Shown in pieces: positions 1 to 7,062 of a stretch of DNA of 48,475 nt; position 1 is the first letter of the stretch; the number at the start of each line of letters is the position of its first letter. The DNA lies in contig JAGQYE010000027.1 of assembly GCA_020436225.1 (NCBI GenBank), positions 1-48,475 of the forward strand. Reading direction: 5' to 3'. A model generated the notes under the pieces. The model had not been told where the DNA came from. It worked only from the letters and a program-made list of their open reading frames with translations, and ran no database searches. The DNA is from Bacteroidota bacterium. Lineage in GTDB: Bacteria; Bacteroidota; Bacteroidia; Chitinophagales; JADIYW01. The position numbers and the translations under genes are program-made.

Positions 1-124
1 TATGGATAAAGCCGGCGCTTATAATATCGAAGAATATTTCGGCGTAGAAAAAATTGAAGGCGAATATCAAAATGTAATGGGTTTGCCTATTAAACGCATC
101 TTGCAAGAAATAAAGAATTGGTAG
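1..124 (+). CDS. maf: Maf family nucleotide pyrophosphatase (3' end only)
   Basis: The reading frame open at the left edge encodes 40 residues and stops at TAG 122-124. It contains DKAGAYNIEEYFG followed by a short spacer and VEKIEGEYQNVMGLPIKRI, the C-terminal signature of Maf/YhdE nucleotide pyrophosphatases, which hydrolyse non-canonical or modified nucleoside triphosphates in the cytoplasm. The Asp and Lys of the DKAGAY motif belong to the conserved active-site region of the family. The N-terminal part with the substrate loop is outside the window, so which Maf subtype this is cannot be judged. The next gene is convergent, and the spacer after the stop holds hairpins that could end this transcript. 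The family assignment is firm for so short a piece because the motif is distinctive. Confidence 0.85.
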   Translation, partial: MDKAGAYNIEEYFGVEKIEGEYQNVMGLPIKRILQEIKNW

Positions 125-146
125 CTTTCGTTAAGATTTCTTTCTA

Positions 147-172
147 GCAGTGTCTCTTGAAAAGGACACTGC
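147..172. repeat. 26-nt imperfect palindrome, REP-like hairpin A
   Basis: Arms GCAGTGTC (147-154) and GACACTGC (165-172) are perfect 8-bp complements around a 10-nt centre. Inside, CTT (156-158) can pair with AAG (162-164), leaving a bulged T155 and a three-base loop. It lies just after the maf stop. No strong T-run follows on either strand, so it is not a classical intrinsic terminator. A second palindrome of the same size and style lies at 243-268. Confidence 0.7.
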
Positions 173-179
173 GTTGTTA

Positions 180-219
180 AAGTAATTAGCGAATTAATCA
201 ATTCGCTAATTCGCTAATT
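180..219. repeat. Degenerate octamer array with 12-bp inverted repeat
   Basis: The segment reads as consecutive 8-bp units ending in AATT: AGCGAATT, AATCAATT, CGCTAATT, CGCTAATT from 188 to 219. Within it 184-195 and 200-211 are perfect 12-bp reverse complements with a four-base loop (196-199), and a short T-run follows at 218-222. It may therefore serve as the maf terminator as well as being a tandem array. It lies between the two 26-nt palindromes. Confidence 0.65.
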
Positions 220-242
220 TTTCTGTGTTGTTAGAAATGTAC

Positions 243-268
243 GCAGAGTCCACTATGTGAGACTCTGC
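243..268. repeat. 26-nt imperfect palindrome, REP-like hairpin B
   Basis: Arms GCAGAGTC (243-250) and GACTCTGC (261-268) are perfect 8-bp complements. The inner CAC (251-253) pairs with GTG (257-259), giving an 11-bp stem with one bulged A (260) and loop TAT. Length, arm length and the outer GCAG...CTGC match palindrome A at 147-172, with the bulge on the opposite side. Confidence 0.7.
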
Positions 269-280
269 TTGGAACAAACT

Positions 281-336
281 ATTCAATTATTCAATTAGCT
301 AATTATCAAATTAGCACATCATCAAATCAGCAAATT
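281..336. repeat. Octamer tandem array running into the acyltransferase stop codon
   Basis: Seven successive 8-bp units can be read: ATTCAATT, ATTCAATT, AGCTAATT, ATCAAATT, AGCACATC, ATCAAATC, AGCAAATT. The array crosses the end of the minus-strand acyltransferase gene, whose stop codon is at 322-324, so the last units are coding. The octamer ATCAAATC recurs in the spacer at 33468-33483. Confidence 0.65.
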
Positions 337-1317
337 GCAACCGCGAATATCTGCGTGATTAATGCGTCCAATAATCTCAAATGATGCCTCTTCATGCAGG
401 TTGACCATATCTTGCGTAGCAATAAAAGCACAAGAATTAATATTGGCTAAGTCGATAATATTTAATGCACCTCGACCGCTTGAGTTATCTGTATGCAATG
501 GATTGTAAATATCTCGCTTTAAACATTTCATCCAACTTGGTGCACGAAAAATGCCATTGCCATCAGAGTAAGCTTGCGATAGTAATTCCGTCATGCCATA
601 TTCAGAATGAATTGACGAAACATTAAAACTATTTTTCAATATCTCGTGCACTTCTTCACGCAACAATTCTTTTCTTCTTCCTTTCATGCCACCGGTTTCC
701 ATAATTACGACATCAGATAATTTCATCGGAAATTGTTCAGCGAAATCTAACAAAGCAAACGTAACGCCAATCAAAAGTATTTTTTGTTTTTGCGTTGCTT
801 GTAATAGTTGAGCTAATTTTTGTTGTAATGCAGTCAAATTATGCAAATAAAAACCGGAATTTTCGTTGTTGGTTTTCTTGATTAAATGATCCACCATATA
901 CACTAAAGACGAATTATTGCGCTCTAAATAAGACGGCAATAATGCTAGGATTATCCAATCATTTATATCGCCATAAAATTGCTTAAAACAAGTTTCAAAA
1001 CTCGTTTCGTATAAACTTAAATCGGAAATAAAATGTTTACTGGTTGAATCGGAAGTCGTGCCACTACTTTCAAAAACTTTATTTATTTCAGAAGAAGTGC
1101 TGACGACTTGATGTGTTTTAAAAAATTCAATAGGCAAAAAAGGAATATCTAAAATATTATCTACACTGGTTGCGTTTATGTTTAAATAATCTACATATTG
1201 CCTGTAAATGGAATTGTGTTTATATTGGAAACGAAATACTTCTAATGCAAGTTCATCAAAGTCGAAATTATTCGAAATAAGTATTTTTTCTTGTATTTTT
1301 GATGAAATATCTTGCAC
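322..1317 (-). CDS. LuxE/PaaK-like acyl-protein synthetase/acyltransferase
   Basis: A protein of 331 residues resembling LuxE, the ATP-dependent acyl-protein synthetase of the adenylate-forming superfamily. The adenylation-type motif ESSGTTS is at residues 83-89, a Gly/Arg-rich segment ETGGMKGRRKEL at 207-218 and SEYGMTE at 238-244, all typical of LuxE and the related PaaK ligases. It probably activates a carboxylic acid and passes it to a protein or carrier in the cytoplasm. No LuxC-type reductase lies nearby, so bioluminescence is not implied. The start is GTG at 1317: a perfect -7 element (1322-1329, minus strand) ends only four bases before it, which suggests a nearly leaderless mRNA. The gene is divergent from the lipoprotein gene with an 18-base gap. 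The substrate is unknown. Confidence 0.75.
   Translation of the reverse strand: MQDISSKIQEKILISNNFDFDELALEVFRFQYKHNSIYRQYVDYLNINATSVDNILDIPFLPIEFFKTHQVVSTSSEINKVFESSGTTSDSTSKHFISDLSLYETSFETCFKQFYGDINDWIILALLPSYLERNNSSLVYMVDHLIKKTNNENSGFYLHNLTALQQKLAQLLQATQKQKILLIGVTFALLDFAEQFPMKLSDVVIMETGGMKGRRKELLREEVHEILKNSFNVSSIHSEYGMTELLSQAYSDGNGIFRAPSWMKCLKRDIYNPLHTDNSSGRGALNIIDLANINSCAFIATQDMVNLHEEASFEIIGRINHADIRGCNLLI
1294..1301 (+). promoter_or_regulatory. -7 promoter element for the lipoprotein gene
   Basis: TATTTTTG matches the Bacteroidota -7 consensus TAnnTTTG exactly. It lies 34 bases before the ATG at 1336 and inside the first codons of the divergent acyltransferase gene. No clear TTG -33 element is visible. 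Confidence 0.5.
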
Positions 1318-1321
1318 GAAG

Positions 1322-1329
1322 CAAAGTTA
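1322..1329 (-). promoter_or_regulatory. -7 promoter element, leaderless acyltransferase gene
   Basis: On the minus strand TAACTTTG matches TAnnTTTG exactly and is followed by CTTC and the GTG start at 1317. Transcription would begin at or within about two bases of the start codon. Confidence 0.55.
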
Positions 1330-1335
1330 ATTGAA

Positions 1336-1824
1336 ATGAAAATTAAAAACATCATATTGGCAGTAATAAGTATAACCACTTTTGTTGCTTGTTATAAAAC
1401 GCCTGAATATCCGATTGAGCCAACTGTTCAATTTGTATCTTTCGATAAACCTAATGATGTCTATACTTTAGATGCCGGCGAAGGTGGAAATTTGGTGTTG
1501 AGTTTTACCGATGGCGATGGCGATTTAGGAAAATTAAATAATGAAGATTCTTCTTCAACCGTTGTATATAGAAACTTAAGAGATACAGCATTTTTTGGCG
1601 TTCGTGAGTATGTGATTCCGGTTATTCCAAAGAAAGGAACAACTGATGCTATTAGCGGAAAGATTGAAATTAAGTTGAACGATGCCTTGTTTAATAGTTA
1701 TGCGACTTATTTCATTTTAAAAGGCATTAGTGTAGATACTTTTACTTATCAAATTTATTTAAAAGACAGAGCAGGACATAGTAGCAATGTAATTACAACA
1801 CCTTCAATTGTTGTGAAGATTTAG
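1336..1824 (+). CDS. Secreted lipoprotein, function unknown
   Basis: The best start is ATG 1336, giving 162 residues beginning MKIKNIILAVISITTFVAC: a short basic N-terminus, a hydrophobic stretch and a lipobox ending at Cys19, so a signal peptidase II lipoprotein. The mature part contains an acidic segment with DAGEGGNLVLSFTDGDGDLG and is predicted to be mostly beta strand; the Asp/Gly pattern resembles calcium-binding or Ig-like surface lipoproteins of Bacteroidota. I do not recognise a named family. It is divergent from the LuxE-like gene, with its own -7 element inside that gene. A longer reading from a TTG at 1312 would spoil the signal peptide and is unlikely. Confidence 0.7.
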   Translation: MKIKNIILAVISITTFVACYKTPEYPIEPTVQFVSFDKPNDVYTLDAGEGGNLVLSFTDGDGDLGKLNNEDSSSTVVYRNLRDTAFFGVREYVIPVIPKKGTTDAISGKIEIKLNDALFNSYATYFILKGISVDTFTYQIYLKDRAGHSSNVITTPSIVVKI

Positions 1825-1912
1825 AATCAATCAAGAAATTTCAATTCTTTTCATAAACTTCCCTTAATGCTTACTTAACTCCAAATAAAGGTAGATAGCA
1901 CATTATTTGCGC

Positions 1913-1920
1913 TAATTTTG
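1913..1920 (+). promoter_or_regulatory. -7 promoter element, leaderless FAD oxidoreductase gene
   Basis: TAATTTTG (exact TAnnTTTG) ends five bases before the ATG at 1926, so the mRNA should start about two bases upstream of the start codon. No TTG is seen at the expected -33 position. Confidence 0.55.
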
Positions 1921-1925
1921 CTGTG

Positions 1926-3212
1926 ATGAAGCCCCTTGATGTTATTGTAGTTGGTGCTGGATATTCCGGTATTTCTGCAGCGTATTATTTACAGCGCAAA
2001 GGGTTGAATGTTAAAGTATTAGAAGTTTCCAGTCAAGTTGGTGGTCGAGCGCGTTCAGATAATATGAATGGCTTTACTTTAGATAGAGGCATACATTTTT
2101 ATCATCATTCTACAACAGAGTTATCTAAAATAATTGACTTAAAAAAGTTAGAGTTAAAAAATACGTATCCGGGTTATTTATTGCGCTACGAAGATACGTT
2201 TAACTTATTTACAAATCCGTTATATCAAACATTAGACACTATATCAACAGCATTAGCAAAAAATGCTACGTTTACTGATAAAATCCGATTGTTTGGCTTA
2301 TATGCAAAACTCAAAACTACATCTTATAATAAATTAGTTAAAGAGAATGATTCTTCAACTTATGAATATTTATCTAAAAATGGATTTAGTAAAAAATTGA
2401 TTAATTCATTTTTCCGTCCGATGATTGCCGCCAATATTTTTGATTACAATTTGCAATCGTCTTCTCGTTTTTCAAAAGTGTATTTAAAATCTTTGTTTCA
2501 AGATCATGTAGCCTTACCAAAAGAAGGAATCGGTAAAATTGCTACAGAAATTGAAAAGAAATTAGAATCTGATACTATTTTGTTTAAGACTAAAGTAAAA
2601 GAAGTAACAGAAGATGGTGTGTTGCTTACTAATGGTGAATTTTTAGAATCAAAGTTTGTTGTTATTGCAACAAATGCGATTGATGCTAACAACATCTTAA
2701 ACGACAAGCGCATAGATGCAGAATGTTCTCATGTTTCTACTTTGTATTTTTCTTGTGATCAAGCGCCGGTAAGTAAACCAGTGGTGATGTTGAATGGCGA
2801 TAATGGAACAACTTTAGTTAACCATGTGTTTGTGCCAACTTGTTTGCATCCTGAATATGCACCGAATGGAAAGCATTTGGTAGCCGTGAGCGTTGTTAAA
2901 GACCACGATTTAGATGATGATGAATTGATGATAAAATGCTTGACAGAATTGTCGGGTTGGTTTGGTTTAAAAGTGATGGATTGGTTTCATTTAAAAACAT
3001 ATCATATCAAATATGCGATGCCGTTTAAGCCAATTTTAGATAAGGTTGAATTTACGCATCAACTTTCTGATTCTATTTTTGTTTGTGGAGATAGCATGTC
3101 GGTCGGCAGTATGGAATCGGCATTGCGCTCTGGTAGAGAAACTGCAGCATTGATAGCGCAACAATACACAAAAGGAAACTCACCCAAAGCAGATTTCGCT
3201 GCCGGAATTTAA
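1926..3212 (+). CDS. FAD/NAD(P)-dependent amine oxidase-type oxidoreductase
   Basis: A 428-residue flavoprotein. The N-terminus carries the dinucleotide-binding fingerprint GAGYSGISAAYYLQRKG, then an acidic residue at the end of strand 2 (LEVS) and GGRARS, the GG doublet motif of the amine oxidase/phytoene desaturase/protoporphyrinogen oxidase superfamily. The C-terminus has VCGDSMSVGSMESALRSGRE, the second FAD-binding motif. It probably oxidises an amine, or desaturates or isomerises a lipid; the substrate is not evident. ATG 1926 is preferred over the overlapping GTG 1923 because of the fingerprint and the adjacent promoter element. It is monocistronic and convergent with the next gene (four-base gap). 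Confidence 0.85.
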   Translation: MKPLDVIVVGAGYSGISAAYYLQRKGLNVKVLEVSSQVGGRARSDNMNGFTLDRGIHFYHHSTTELSKIIDLKKLELKNTYPGYLLRYEDTFNLFTNPLYQTLDTISTALAKNATFTDKIRLFGLYAKLKTTSYNKLVKENDSSTYEYLSKNGFSKKLINSFFRPMIAANIFDYNLQSSSRFSKVYLKSLFQDHVALPKEGIGKIATEIEKKLESDTILFKTKVKEVTEDGVLLTNGEFLESKFVVIATNAIDANNILNDKRIDAECSHVSTLYFSCDQAPVSKPVVMLNGDNGTTLVNHVFVPTCLHPEYAPNGKHLVAVSVVKDHDLDDDELMIKCLTELSGWFGLKVMDWFHLKTYHIKYAMPFKPILDKVEFTHQLSDSIFVCGDSMSVGSMESALRSGRETAALIAQQYTKGNSPKADFAAGI

Positions 3213-3216
3213 TTTT

Positions 3217-3837
3217 TCATTTCTTTGAATTGATTAATTGCAATTGCAATTGTTGTTGTAGTCGTAAGACTTCAATTTGTTTCTTTAATTCAATAAGTTG
3301 AAGTTTCAAAGAGTTTATATCATCATTTAAACTTGAAACAGAAATTGGTTGAGGCGGTTGTGTATAATAGATTTTTTGTTCGTTATCTATAGTTGCCAGA
3401 TTGGTCAAACTGTCTGTTGTTGTTTGAATTGAAGTATCTGTTTCTGCTGCAACCGGAATGCTTAATGCTGCTTCTTGTAGTACTTTTTTAGTGATGATTT
3501 TTGTAACGGAATAATTATAAATATCTTCGTAAGCATTCACCGGAATTGTTTTCATTTTTTTTTCTACCTGAACGGTATATTCTGTTCCGTTTACATAATT
3601 GAAATCTATTATATCACTTTGAGGTACAAGTTTTGTTTTTCCATTTTCTAAAACCGAAAAACACTTTTGTTGCTTGTTGCAATCCACTAAGAAACTTTCG
3701 ATTTTCCAAATGGAAGTATTGTTGTTTGAAGGTTTATTTTTTTCTTTATTTTGATTTACATCTTGAAGTATAAAACCTTTTTGAGCTGACACAAAAAATG
3801 GTAAACAAAGAAATAATAAATGAAGTATATATTTCAT
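3217..3837 (-). CDS. Secreted DUF4377-like protein with C-terminal coiled coil
   Basis: 206 residues with a signal peptide (MKYILHLLFLCLPFFVSAQ). Residues about 44-118 resemble DUF4377: a Trp-led strand, VDCNKQQKCF with Cys53 and Cys59, then DIIDFNYVNGTEYTVQVE and a closing strand. This is the small beta domain often found alone or with META domains in envelope proteins. Residues about 165-203 form Leu/Ile-rich heptads, a likely coiled coil. It overlaps the upstream zinc-ribbon gene by four bases (ATGA), so the two are translationally coupled. The family call rests on pattern, not on a search. The partner also has a coiled coil, so direct contact is possible but inferred. Confidence 0.6.
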   Translation of the reverse strand: MKYILHLLFLCLPFFVSAQKGFILQDVNQNKEKNKPSNNNTSIWKIESFLVDCNKQQKCFSVLENGKTKLVPQSDIIDFNYVNGTEYTVQVEKKMKTIPVNAYEDIYNYSVTKIITKKVLQEAALSIPVAAETDTSIQTTTDSLTNLATIDNEQKIYYTQPPQPISVSSLNDDINSLKLQLIELKKQIEVLRLQQQLQLQLINSKK

Positions 3838-5435
3838 AAGTTTTGTTGGATTGGTACATAAGTGAAATCTACAGAAGCATCATATTGATTAGTAGATTTT
3901 ATAAATAAACTTTCTGAAGTATCAATGTTTGTTGGTGTTTCAGCGTTTGAATTAATGGCTTGTGTTGGACAAGTAGCACATTTTTTTAATAAAATAGGAT
4001 TGTTGTTGGTGTTGATAGAAATGGTACAATTTGGAATAGGAGCGAAGCCAAACCAAGCATTTTTTGGTGCAATATTTGAGTAAGTGATATTGGATGTCGA
4101 AATATTTTGCGTGGAATCAGAAAGCATGATAAGCAGTTCTGCATGTGCTTTTGTTTTGCTTTTGTCTTCTAACTGAATGTCAACTTTATATCTTTCTTCA
4201 CTTGCCATTTTTTGATAATCTAAAATAGAGAATGCTTGAATATCTGATAAATTAATTTTATTCCAAGATAATATACCATGTTGAATAATGTTTTGTTTTA
4301 ATGTATTCAACAATGTAGTATCAGCATTTAATTGCGCAATATTTATAGGTGTGAAATTTGTATCTGTATTAGCTAAAACAGTTGGCGTTTTACTTTGTTT
4401 AGTGAATTGAAAAAAACGATTTCTATATTTAAAAAATGCTATTGAAAGTAGTGTTATCGTTAATATTGGAAGCACCCATTTTAACGCATTATTGCTTTTC
4501 TTTTTGTCAATTTTACGAGTTTTAAAATCGTTTCTTGCCAAAAGTTTTTCTTGCAATAAAGCATTTTGTTGGCGTTCGTTTTTTAATTGTTTTTCCAAAA
4601 ATTGATTTTGAAGAAGATAATCTGTTGATTGTTGTTGTACATTTTCTTGTGCTTGTTGCATATTTTTATTTTGTTCCAACGTTTGTTGTAACTCGAATTC
4701 TTTGTCTTTAATTAATTTTTTATTTTGAAGTAAGTTATTTTCTAATTCTTCTTTTTCTTTTCTCTCTTTTTCTAATTGATCTACTAAAAGTTTGAACTTT
4801 TTATTGCGTTCAATTTCTAACAATTTTAATTGTTCTTGTTCTTCAGTAATTCTTTTTTGCTCATTAATGATGAGTTGTTCTTTTTCTTGTCTTTCTTTTT
4901 GTAGTTGTTCTAATAATATATTTTGTTGCTGCTTGTATTCCGCTTCTAATTGTTGTTGAAGTGAGGAAGAATATAGTTCTTCTTGTTGTTTTTTTTGTGT
5001 TGCTTGAAGGTTTAAACGCTCTAACTCAATACGCTCTTTTTCTGCTTGTATAGCTTGAAGTTTTTCTTGTAAAATTTTTTCTTCTTTGAGTTGTTGTTGA
5101 TATAATTTTTCTTGTTCGGCTAATATTTTTTCTTGTTGAAGTTTTTCTACTTTTTCTTTTTCTATTCGTTCTTTTTCTATTCGTTTTTTAAACTCAATTT
5201 CTTTCTCTTTGCGTTCCAAGAGTTCTTTAAATCGGTGTTCTTTTTCTTTGTTGATGCGATCTCGAAGTGCTTGCTCATCGGCTGTTTCGTCTAAACTATT
5301 TTTGTATTCATTCAAAATAATGATGGAATTATTTTCATTTTTATAGAGAAGCAATGAACAGTTGCTACAATATATTTCTTCGCCTTTGCTAATTGGAATA
5401 ATATTGAAAGGAGTATGACAACGGCTACAAATCAT
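3834..5435 (-). CDS. Zinc-ribbon, long coiled-coil, single-pass membrane protein
   Basis: 533 residues from ATG 5435; a reading from TTG 5456 adds seven residues before the ribbon and is less likely. Residues 3-26 carry CSRC and CSNC pairs, a zinc ribbon like the MJ0042 type. Residues about 55-300 are a Glu/Gln/Lys/Leu-rich coiled coil, about 318-336 are one transmembrane helix, and about 200 residues follow outside, including a CATC pair near the end. The order zinc ribbon, linker, one membrane pass, outer domain recalls proteobacterial MJ0042/DUF3426 proteins, but the coil is far longer and I do not recognise the outer domain. The predicted topology has the ribbon and coil in the cytoplasm and the C-terminus in the periplasm. 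It is coupled to the secreted DUF4377-like gene. Function unknown. Confidence 0.7.
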   Translation of the reverse strand: MICSRCHTPFNIIPISKGEEIYCSNCSLLLYKNENNSIIILNEYKNSLDETADEQALRDRINKEKEHRFKELLERKEKEIEFKKRIEKERIEKEKVEKLQQEKILAEQEKLYQQQLKEEKILQEKLQAIQAEKERIELERLNLQATQKKQQEELYSSSLQQQLEAEYKQQQNILLEQLQKERQEKEQLIINEQKRITEEQEQLKLLEIERNKKFKLLVDQLEKERKEKEELENNLLQNKKLIKDKEFELQQTLEQNKNMQQAQENVQQQSTDYLLQNQFLEKQLKNERQQNALLQEKLLARNDFKTRKIDKKKSNNALKWVLPILTITLLSIAFFKYRNRFFQFTKQSKTPTVLANTDTNFTPINIAQLNADTTLLNTLKQNIIQHGILSWNKINLSDIQAFSILDYQKMASEERYKVDIQLEDKSKTKAHAELLIMLSDSTQNISTSNITYSNIAPKNAWFGFAPIPNCTISINTNNNPILLKKCATCPTQAINSNAETPTNIDTSESLFIKSTNQYDASVDFTYVPIQQNL

Positions 5436-5600
5436 AACATTTTGGCGCAAGCCCAAGTTTGTTGATTAAAATTAACGCTTTGCCTACGAATATGCCAATG
5501 AATTCTAAATATCTTTTATACAGATGTTGATAAGCGGTTAATATTTATAAATCTGAATTTATTTCTTCTCTCGTGCATATTGAGTTGATATTTATAGTTG

Positions 5601-5617
5601 TTATATTTACAATATAA
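5601..5617. promoter_or_regulatory. 17-bp inverted repeat upstream of SDR gene
   Basis: TTATATT (5601-5607) and AATATAA (5611-5617) are perfect complements with a TAC centre. The repeat lies 12-28 bases before the ATG at 5629 and overlaps TATATTTA, one mismatch from the -7 consensus. It may be an operator, but AT-rich palindromes arise easily in this genome. Confidence 0.3.
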
Positions 5618-5628
5618 ACTGACTAAAA

Positions 5629-6435
5629 ATGGATAACACATTCTTAGAAAAATATGGTACTTGGGCAATTATTACAGGTGCATCAAGCGGAATAGGAGCA
5701 GAGTTTGCGCGACAAATAGCAGCAAAAGGATTGAATGTAGTTTTAATTGCTCGTCGAAAACAACTTTTAGAAGCATTAGCTCACCAATTAGAAGAAAAAT
5801 ATTCTGTTCATACTAAAACTATCGAAGCAGACTTAATCAAAGATGATTTCCATCATACCATTTTAGATGCAACAAACGACTTAGATATTGGTTTATTAGT
5901 AAATAATGCCGGCATGAATTGCGAAGGACATTTTTATCGTGGAAGTTTGGAACGCAACGTGCAAATGCTGCAACTCAATACACGAGCACCGTTTATTTTG
6001 GCATATGAATTTGGCAAGCGTTTTATCAGCAAAGGCAAAGGCGGCATCATTTTTACTTCGAGTATCAGTGCGTTTAGTGCGCATCCATTTTTGTCGCACT
6101 ATGCTGCCACAAAAGCCTATATTTTGTCGCTTGCAGAAAGCATGAACTATGAATTTAAAGATAAAAATGTAGATGTGTTGGCACTTTGTCCGGGAATGAC
6201 TAAATCAGAAATGACAAAAGGCATGAAAGATGGACCAATGTTGATGGATGCGCCGCCGGTTGTAGAAACGGCATTGAATAACTTGGGAAAAACTGCTTAT
6301 GTTGTGCCTGGATTTATAAACAAAGCTCAGGTGTTTATTAATAGTCGAATTCTTAATAGAAATGGAGCAAAAAATCTTACTGGTGCCATGTTGAAAAAAA
6401 TATTGCCGGCTGCCAATAAGAAGAAAAAGAAATAA
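5629..6435 (+). CDS. Short-chain dehydrogenase/reductase (classical SDR)
   Basis: 268 residues with a complete classical SDR core: cofactor motif TGASSGIG at 16-23, ARRK at the end of strand 2 (basic residues suggest NADP), NNAG at 92-95, catalytic Ser at about 144 and Tyr158-Lys162 in HYAATK. The C-terminus is Lys-rich. The overall pattern (LCPGMTKSEM after the catalytic helix) resembles the DltE/YqjQ-type cytoplasmic reductases of broad substrate range. The substrate cannot be assigned. The gene is followed after 18 bases by the rhomboid gene and is probably cotranscribed with it. An inverted repeat sits just upstream of the start. Confidence 0.88.
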   Translation: MDNTFLEKYGTWAIITGASSGIGAEFARQIAAKGLNVVLIARRKQLLEALAHQLEEKYSVHTKTIEADLIKDDFHHTILDATNDLDIGLLVNNAGMNCEGHFYRGSLERNVQMLQLNTRAPFILAYEFGKRFISKGKGGIIFTSSISAFSAHPFLSHYAATKAYILSLAESMNYEFKDKNVDVLALCPGMTKSEMTKGMKDGPMLMDAPPVVETALNNLGKTAYVVPGFINKAQVFINSRILNRNGAKNLTGAMLKKILPAANKKKKK

Positions 6436-6453
6436 ATCATTTAATAGTTTAAT

Positions 6454-7062
6454 ATGGTTACGTATATCTTAATTGCCATAACAGTATTGATTAGCTTTTT
6501 AGCATTCAACAATCGCAAACTTATGTCGGAGTTAATCTTTAATCCATACGTCATCCAACAAAGAAAACAATATTATCGCTTTATCACGTCGGGATTTATT
6601 CATGCCGATTTTTTTCATTTGTTTTTTAATATGTATGCACTTTATCTATTCGGAAGAATAGTAGAGCATTTCTTTCAATTGATTTTTCCCGGATATGGAA
6701 TATTGATGTATATATTATTGTATGTTTCCGGCTTAATTATGAGTGCAATGTTTTCCTTTTATAAACACAAAGAAAATCCGATGTATAATGCTTTAGGAGC
6801 ATCCGGAGCCGTTTCGGCAGTTTTGTTTGCCTCTATAATACTTTATCCTGCACAAGAGTTAATGATATTTCCTATTCCATTTTTCATTCCATCTTATATT
6901 TTAGGACCGATTTATTTAGCGTATTCGTATTATATGAGTAAAAGAGGCATGGATAACATTGGACATGATGCGCATTTTTTTGGCGCTATTTGGGGAATTT
7001 TGTTCGTCATTGTATTGTGGCACGATGCAATTCAAAACTTTATAGCACAGATGCCTTTTTAG
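6454..7062 (+). CDS. Rhomboid family intramembrane serine protease
   Basis: 202 residues, polytopic. The family landmarks are present: a HADFFHLFFNMYALYLFG stretch (residues 50-67) corresponding to the conserved His/Asn segment of helix 2, the catalytic serine in GASG (Ser117) and the catalytic histidine in DAHFFG (His174). Rhomboids cleave membrane-spanning substrates inside the inner membrane; the substrate here is unknown. The length fits the basic six-helix bacterial form without extra domains. It follows the SDR gene in the same direction, and its stop codon directly abuts the stop of the convergent oxidase-like gene, leaving no room for a separate terminator. Confidence 0.88.
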   Translation: MVTYILIAITVLISFLAFNNRKLMSELIFNPYVIQQRKQYYRFITSGFIHADFFHLFFNMYALYLFGRIVEHFFQLIFPGYGILMYILLYVSGLIMSAMFSFYKHKENPMYNALGASGAVSAVLFASIILYPAQELMIFPIPFFIPSYILGPIYLAYSYYMSKRGMDNIGHDAHFFGAIWGILFVIVLWHDAIQNFIAQMPF

